8,858 nucleotides of DNA from Candidatus Acetothermia bacterium (lineage in GTDB: Bacteria > Bipolaricaulota > Bipolaricaulia > UBA7950 > UBA9294): contig QMQL01000024.1 of assembly GCA_003650505.1 (NCBI GenBank), positions 1 to 8,858 on the forward strand, in the 5' to 3' direction. Below are positions 7,007 to 8,858 of the stretch, in pieces. The position numbers and the translations under genes were made by a program. How positions within the stretch are numbered: position 1 is the first letter of the stretch; every line of letters begins with the position of its first letter. The notes beneath the pieces are model-generated. The model did not search any database. It worked only from the letters and a program-made list of their open reading frames with translations, and was not told the origin of the DNA.

Positions 7007-7672
7007 ATGTCGAGTGAAAACGGGAGATTGGAAGATCTCCCCGACGATCGACTCTTCGCCCTCCTCCGGTCGCCGGATGAGGGACCGGAAGCCCGAGAGG
7101 AGCTCCTCCGCCGTACGACGCCGCTGATCGAGGCAGTGATCGAAAACTCATTCGCCACGAGCGGATTCTCGAAGGAGGAGCTCTTCCGACCGGGCTATCT
7201 CGGGCTGCTGAATGCCGTTCACAACTACCATCTCGCGCGCGGGAAGCCCTTCTACGAATACGCGGCCAACCTGATCAAAGGGGAGATCCGACAGCACATC
7301 CGCGATCGGGTGAAGCGGACGAAGGTGCCGATATGGATGAAGGATCTGAACCGCCAGATCGAGGCGGCGGAAGCGCGCCTCCTCCGGGAGAGCGGAAGGC
7401 TCCCCACCCTGAGCGAGCTCGCCGAAGCGGTCAACATCGTCGAGGAGGGGATCGCCGAGATATTCAAATCACGCGAGGCACTGAGCTACGTCTCCCTCGA
7501 CGCCGACCAGCGGACGAACGATCCCGTCCCGATGATCGACATCTCCAAGATCAGAAGCTCCCACCCTGTGCCGTTCCCGATCGAGTATCGGATCAAGATC
7601 GCCTCGGCCCTGGAGCGATTGAGCGAGCTTCAGCAGGACCTCTTCCGCGCCCTGTTCGCCGAGAAGAAGTGA
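7007..7672 (+). CDS. Sigma-70 family protein (group 3-like) lacking the region 4.2 helix-turn-helix
   Basis: This is a 221-residue protein. Residues 10-50 match the sigma region 1.2/2.1 pattern. Region 2 follows: KEELFRPGYLGLLNAV (56-71), then RGKPFYEYAANLIKGEIRQH (78-97) and IRDR, the core-binding and -10 recognition surface. Region 3 is MKDLNRQIEAAEARLLRESG (111-130), RLPTLSELAEAVNI (131-144) and VSLD (162-165). The C-terminus ALERLSELQQDLFRALFAEKK (201-221) aligns with region 4.1 (ALEKLPEREREVL...RFF), then stops where the helix-turn-helix that reads the -35 box should begin. None of the three forward frames after the stop restores it. The best start is the ATG at 7007, one base after the upstream stop (TGAAATG) with no clear ribosome binding site, so re-initiation coupling to the beta-barrel gene is likely. 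It could be a degraded sigma factor, one working on -10-only promoters, or a competitor for core polymerase. Confidence 0.85.
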   Translation: MSSENGRLEDLPDDRLFALLRSPDEGPEAREELLRRTTPLIEAVIENSFATSGFSKEELFRPGYLGLLNAVHNYHLARGKPFYEYAANLIKGEIRQHIRDRVKRTKVPIWMKDLNRQIEAAEARLLRESGRLPTLSELAEAVNIVEEGIAEIFKSREALSYVSLDADQRTNDPVPMIDISKIRSSHPVPFPIEYRIKIASALERLSELQQDLFRALFAEKK

Positions 7673-7674
7673 CC

Positions 7675-7690
7675 GGTCGGTCTTGCGACC
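7675..7690. terminator. Small hairpin between convergent genes, weak terminator candidate
   Basis: GGTCG (7675-7679) and CGACC (7686-7690) form a five-base stem around GTCTTG. It fits exactly into the 18 bp between the convergent sigma-like and arsR stops. Neither side has a proper T run, so termination by this element alone is doubtful. Confidence 0.25.
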
Positions 7691-8077
7691 TCAGGTGTTC
7701 CCCTCGCTTGGGTCAAAGGAGGCAGCGCTGTTTGCATCTCCCGTCCGGTGTAGGACATGGTCGTAGCCGCAACGGAATAGCTGGAGGACGTGCTCGTCAT
7801 CGAGGGCGTAGTAGATCGATCGCCCGTCGCGTCTTGTCCTAACCAGCCCGAGCATGCGGAGGAGACGGAGATGGTGGGATACCGCCGGCTGCGTGATCCC
7901 GAGGAGCTCGGCGAGGTCGTGGACGCAGAGCTCCTTCTCCGAGAGGAGGAAGAGGATTCGAACCCGCGTCGGATCGCCGATCGCCTTGAACGTATCGGCG
8001 AGCTGCCCTGACAGAGCGGTATCCGGCGTCCGTGCGAGCAGCCTCCTTGCCTCTTCCTCGGAGAGAGAATGGTACAT
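7691..8077 (-). CDS. ArsR/SmtB family metal-sensing repressor, CzrA-type zinc/cobalt site
   Basis: This winged-helix repressor has 128 residues from the ATG at 8077. FKAIGDPTRVRILFLLS (30-46) and ELCVHDLAELLGITQPAVSHHLRLLRMLGLV form the alpha-3/alpha-4/recognition-helix core, and RRDGRSIYYAL is the wing. In alpha-5, Asp94-x-His96-x10-His107-x2-His110 reproduces the ligand pattern of CzrA and SmtB-type Zn(II)/Co(II) sensors. Cys51 and His53 in alpha-3 also occupy positions used by other family members. ATG 8077 is preferred over the in-frame GTG at 8089 because GGAG (8087-8084) sits six bases before the ATG, while the GTG has no site. Apo-protein would bind DNA and metal would release it. The upstream region has a fitting operator and -10 box, so autoregulation is likely. 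No transporter or metal-handling gene is visible here. Confidence 0.93.
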   Translation of the reverse strand: MYHSLSEEEARRLLARTPDTALSGQLADTFKAIGDPTRVRILFLLSEKELCVHDLAELLGITQPAVSHHLRLLRMLGLVRTRRDGRSIYYALDDEHVLQLFRCGYDHVLHRTGDANSAASFDPSEGNT

Positions 8078-8083
8078 CGTGGT

Positions 8084-8087
8084 CTCC
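8084..8087 (-). promoter_or_regulatory. Ribosome binding site that decides the arsR start
   Basis: GGAG on the minus strand lies six bases upstream of ATG 8077 and overlaps the alternative GTG codon at 8089-8087. Its spacing is right only for the ATG, so the shorter 128-residue protein is favoured. Confidence 0.6.
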
Positions 8088-8099
8088 ACTTTAACCGTG

Positions 8100-8125
8100 C
8101 CGGCGGGCTAAACCAAGCCCACCGG
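8100..8125 (-). other. Stable hairpin in the arsR leader
   Basis: On the minus strand CCGGTGGGCT (8125-8116) pairs with AGCCCGCCGG (8109-8100) around a six-base loop. This gives ten base pairs including one G-U. It lies between the predicted transcription start (about 8148) and the ribosome binding site, ending 12 bases before GGAG. No T run follows, so it is not a simple terminator. It may stabilise the mRNA or set translation level. Confidence 0.5.
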
Positions 8126-8126
8126 A

Positions 8127-8142
8127 TAAGTAGAAATACTTA
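8127..8142. promoter_or_regulatory. Perfect inverted repeat TAAGTA-N4-TACTTA
   Basis: TAAGTA (8127-8132) and TACTTA (8137-8142) are perfect inverted copies separated by GAAA. The dyad lies at about +6 to +21 of the predicted arsR transcript and overlaps the operator candidate next to it by three bases. It could be a second repressor half-site pair or part of a larger operator. AT-rich sequence here stands out from the GC-rich surroundings. Confidence 0.45.
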
Positions 8143-8160
8143 AGCAACCGTTCAATTATA
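8140..8160 (-). promoter_or_regulatory. arsR promoter -10 box with overlapping SmtB-like operator
   Basis: On the minus strand a perfect TATAAT (8160-8155) overlaps TTGAACGGTTGCTTAA (8155-8140) by one base. The latter is an imperfect dyad of the TGAA...TTCA type bound by SmtB/CzrA-class repressors. A repressor there would cover the -10 and start site (about 8148). No good -35 is present 17 bp upstream (GCCACG), so the promoter may be weak or rely on another factor. The resemblance to the cyanobacterial smt operator is from memory. Confidence 0.5.
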
Positions 8161-8161
8161 G

Positions 8162-8285
8162 CCGGCGGGACGCTCCTCGTGGCCGTAAGGAAGGGGAAGG
8201 TTCTTCAGACAACCGGGATCCAGCAGCCGTTCATCTTCGCCGCCTCATCGTCCGCGAGAAACTGCGCCCACCGGTTTCCCCGCGC
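8162..8285 (-). other. Intergenic stretch with an in-frame open continuation of the membrane-protein gene
   Basis: After the TAG stop at 8288-8286, the same frame stays open for 26 codons to a TGA at 8207-8205. The stretch reads like protein (RWAQFLADDEAAKMNGCW, then IPVV). It has no start codon near its beginning and no ribosome binding site. It may be a remnant of a longer ancestral C-terminus or of a lost gene, or chance in GC-rich DNA. The rest of the stretch shows nothing recognisable. Confidence 0.3.
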
Positions 8286-8834
8286 CTAGAAGGCCACATA
8301 GATTGAGATGAGCGGCACCGCAACCGCACCGACCGGGATGCCGAGAAGGCCGCCCCAGAACGCACCGGCGAGGAACCCCATCCCGACCGCCTGGGGGTAG
8401 TTGAACGGCCCCCAATAGCCGGGATCTGCCTCGACCACGGGAATGGCGATCGCAACGGCGAGTGCAAAGCCGATTCCCCCGACGACTGCGCTTCCGAGCG
8501 CTCCCAGGCCGGCGCCGAGGAACGGGGAGACGAGGCGTGACGGCTCCCGCCTGAGGACGGTATCTGTGATCCATCTACCCGCGATTCCGCCGGCGATCGC
8601 CGCCACCGTCCCGACGGGGAGGGCGACGAGGAGCCGGGAGGAAAGAGGGGTCCCTTCCGGGCAGAGGGCGTATCCCGTTGCAGCCATGATCGTAAAAGAG
8701 AGGAGCGCGCCGCCGATGCTCATCCAGCTTCGAGCAACGGCCGCCTTATCCGGTTCCGCTCCGACTCCTAGAACAGGGAGGACTGGGATCAATCCCGCTA
8801 GCAGGAAACACAGCATCTTGCGTAGATATGTCAT
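8286..8834 (-). CDS. Small hydrophobic membrane protein of unknown function
   Basis: I do not recognise a family for this 182-residue protein. The N-terminus (MTYLRKMLCFLLAGLIPVLP) is a signal peptide or first membrane segment. Four further hydrophobic, Gly/Ala-rich segments lie near residues 39-57, 67-87, 103-134 and 150-180. The only sizeable polar parts are AEPDKAAVARSW (26-37), the loop WITDTVLRREPSR (88-100) and VEADPGYWGPFNYPQ (134-148). No catalytic or metal-binding motif stands out. The ATG at 8834 has AGGA ten bases upstream and a weak AGG right next to it. An out-of-frame reading ends in TGA overlapping this ATG (ATGA), so coupling to a gene beyond the window is possible but cannot be seen. 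The arsR promoter lies about 125 bp downstream, so the two genes are probably separate transcription units. Confidence 0.75.
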   Translation of the reverse strand: MTYLRKMLCFLLAGLIPVLPVLGVGAEPDKAAVARSWMSIGGALLSFTIMAATGYALCPEGTPLSSRLLVALPVGTVAAIAGGIAGRWITDTVLRREPSRLVSPFLGAGLGALGSAVVGGIGFALAVAIAIPVVEADPGYWGPFNYPQAVGMGFLAGAFWGGLLGIPVGAVAVPLISIYVAF

Positions 8835-8858
8835 CCTGTTTCCATCCTACGTGAGGGA

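Noticed and set aside
7673..7760. A frameshifted region 4.2 downstream of the sigma-like stop.
   Set aside because: I translated all three forward frames and saw no helix-turn-helix pattern before stop codons or the arsR overlap.
8078..8089. The GTG start for arsR at 8089.
   Set aside because: No ribosome binding site precedes it, while GGAG is ideally placed for the ATG at 8077. The difference is four residues and the call is not absolute.

Overview
The window is a GC-rich bacterial chromosome segment, estimated by eye at 60-65% GC. Nine protein genes are packed tightly, most with strong GGAGG-type ribosome binding sites. I see no RNA genes, insertion sequences, CRISPR arrays or phage genes. 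The serine block resembles the arrangement I remember from deep-branching thermophiles such as Thermotoga. A tentative guess, from general impression only, is a deep-branching diderm such as Bipolaricaulota (Acetothermia).

Layout. Positions 1-2244 (minus strand) hold a lemA gene and a DUF2207 membrane-protein gene. They overlap by one base, and the DUF2207 gene loses only a short C-terminal tail at the window edge. A 136 bp divergent region (2245-2380) carries one candidate sigma-70 promoter in each direction, both with 17 bp spacers. Positions 2381-5686 (plus strand) hold a compact three-gene operon: a class V aminotransferase, a short ACT-less phosphoglycerate dehydrogenase (SerA) and a DUF1015 protein. 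The first two cover two steps of phosphoserine synthesis. No phosphoserine phosphatase is present, so the DUF1015 gene is interesting by context.

After a 149 bp gap with a run of eight G and a hairpin, positions 5836-7672 (plus) hold a second pair. The first gene encodes a secreted, very acidic, beta-rich repeat protein ending in a textbook outer-membrane beta-signal. One base after its stop begins a group-3-like sigma factor that ends just before the region 4.2 helix-turn-helix. This pair is the most unusual part of the window.

The minus strand then carries a convergent ArsR/SmtB repressor (7691-8077) with a complete CzrA-type alpha-5 metal site. Its control region has a perfect TATAAT box, an SmtB-like operator and a leader hairpin. 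Last is a small hydrophobic membrane protein (8286-8834) of unknown function. No metal transporter lies in the window, so the repressor's target beyond its own gene is unknown.
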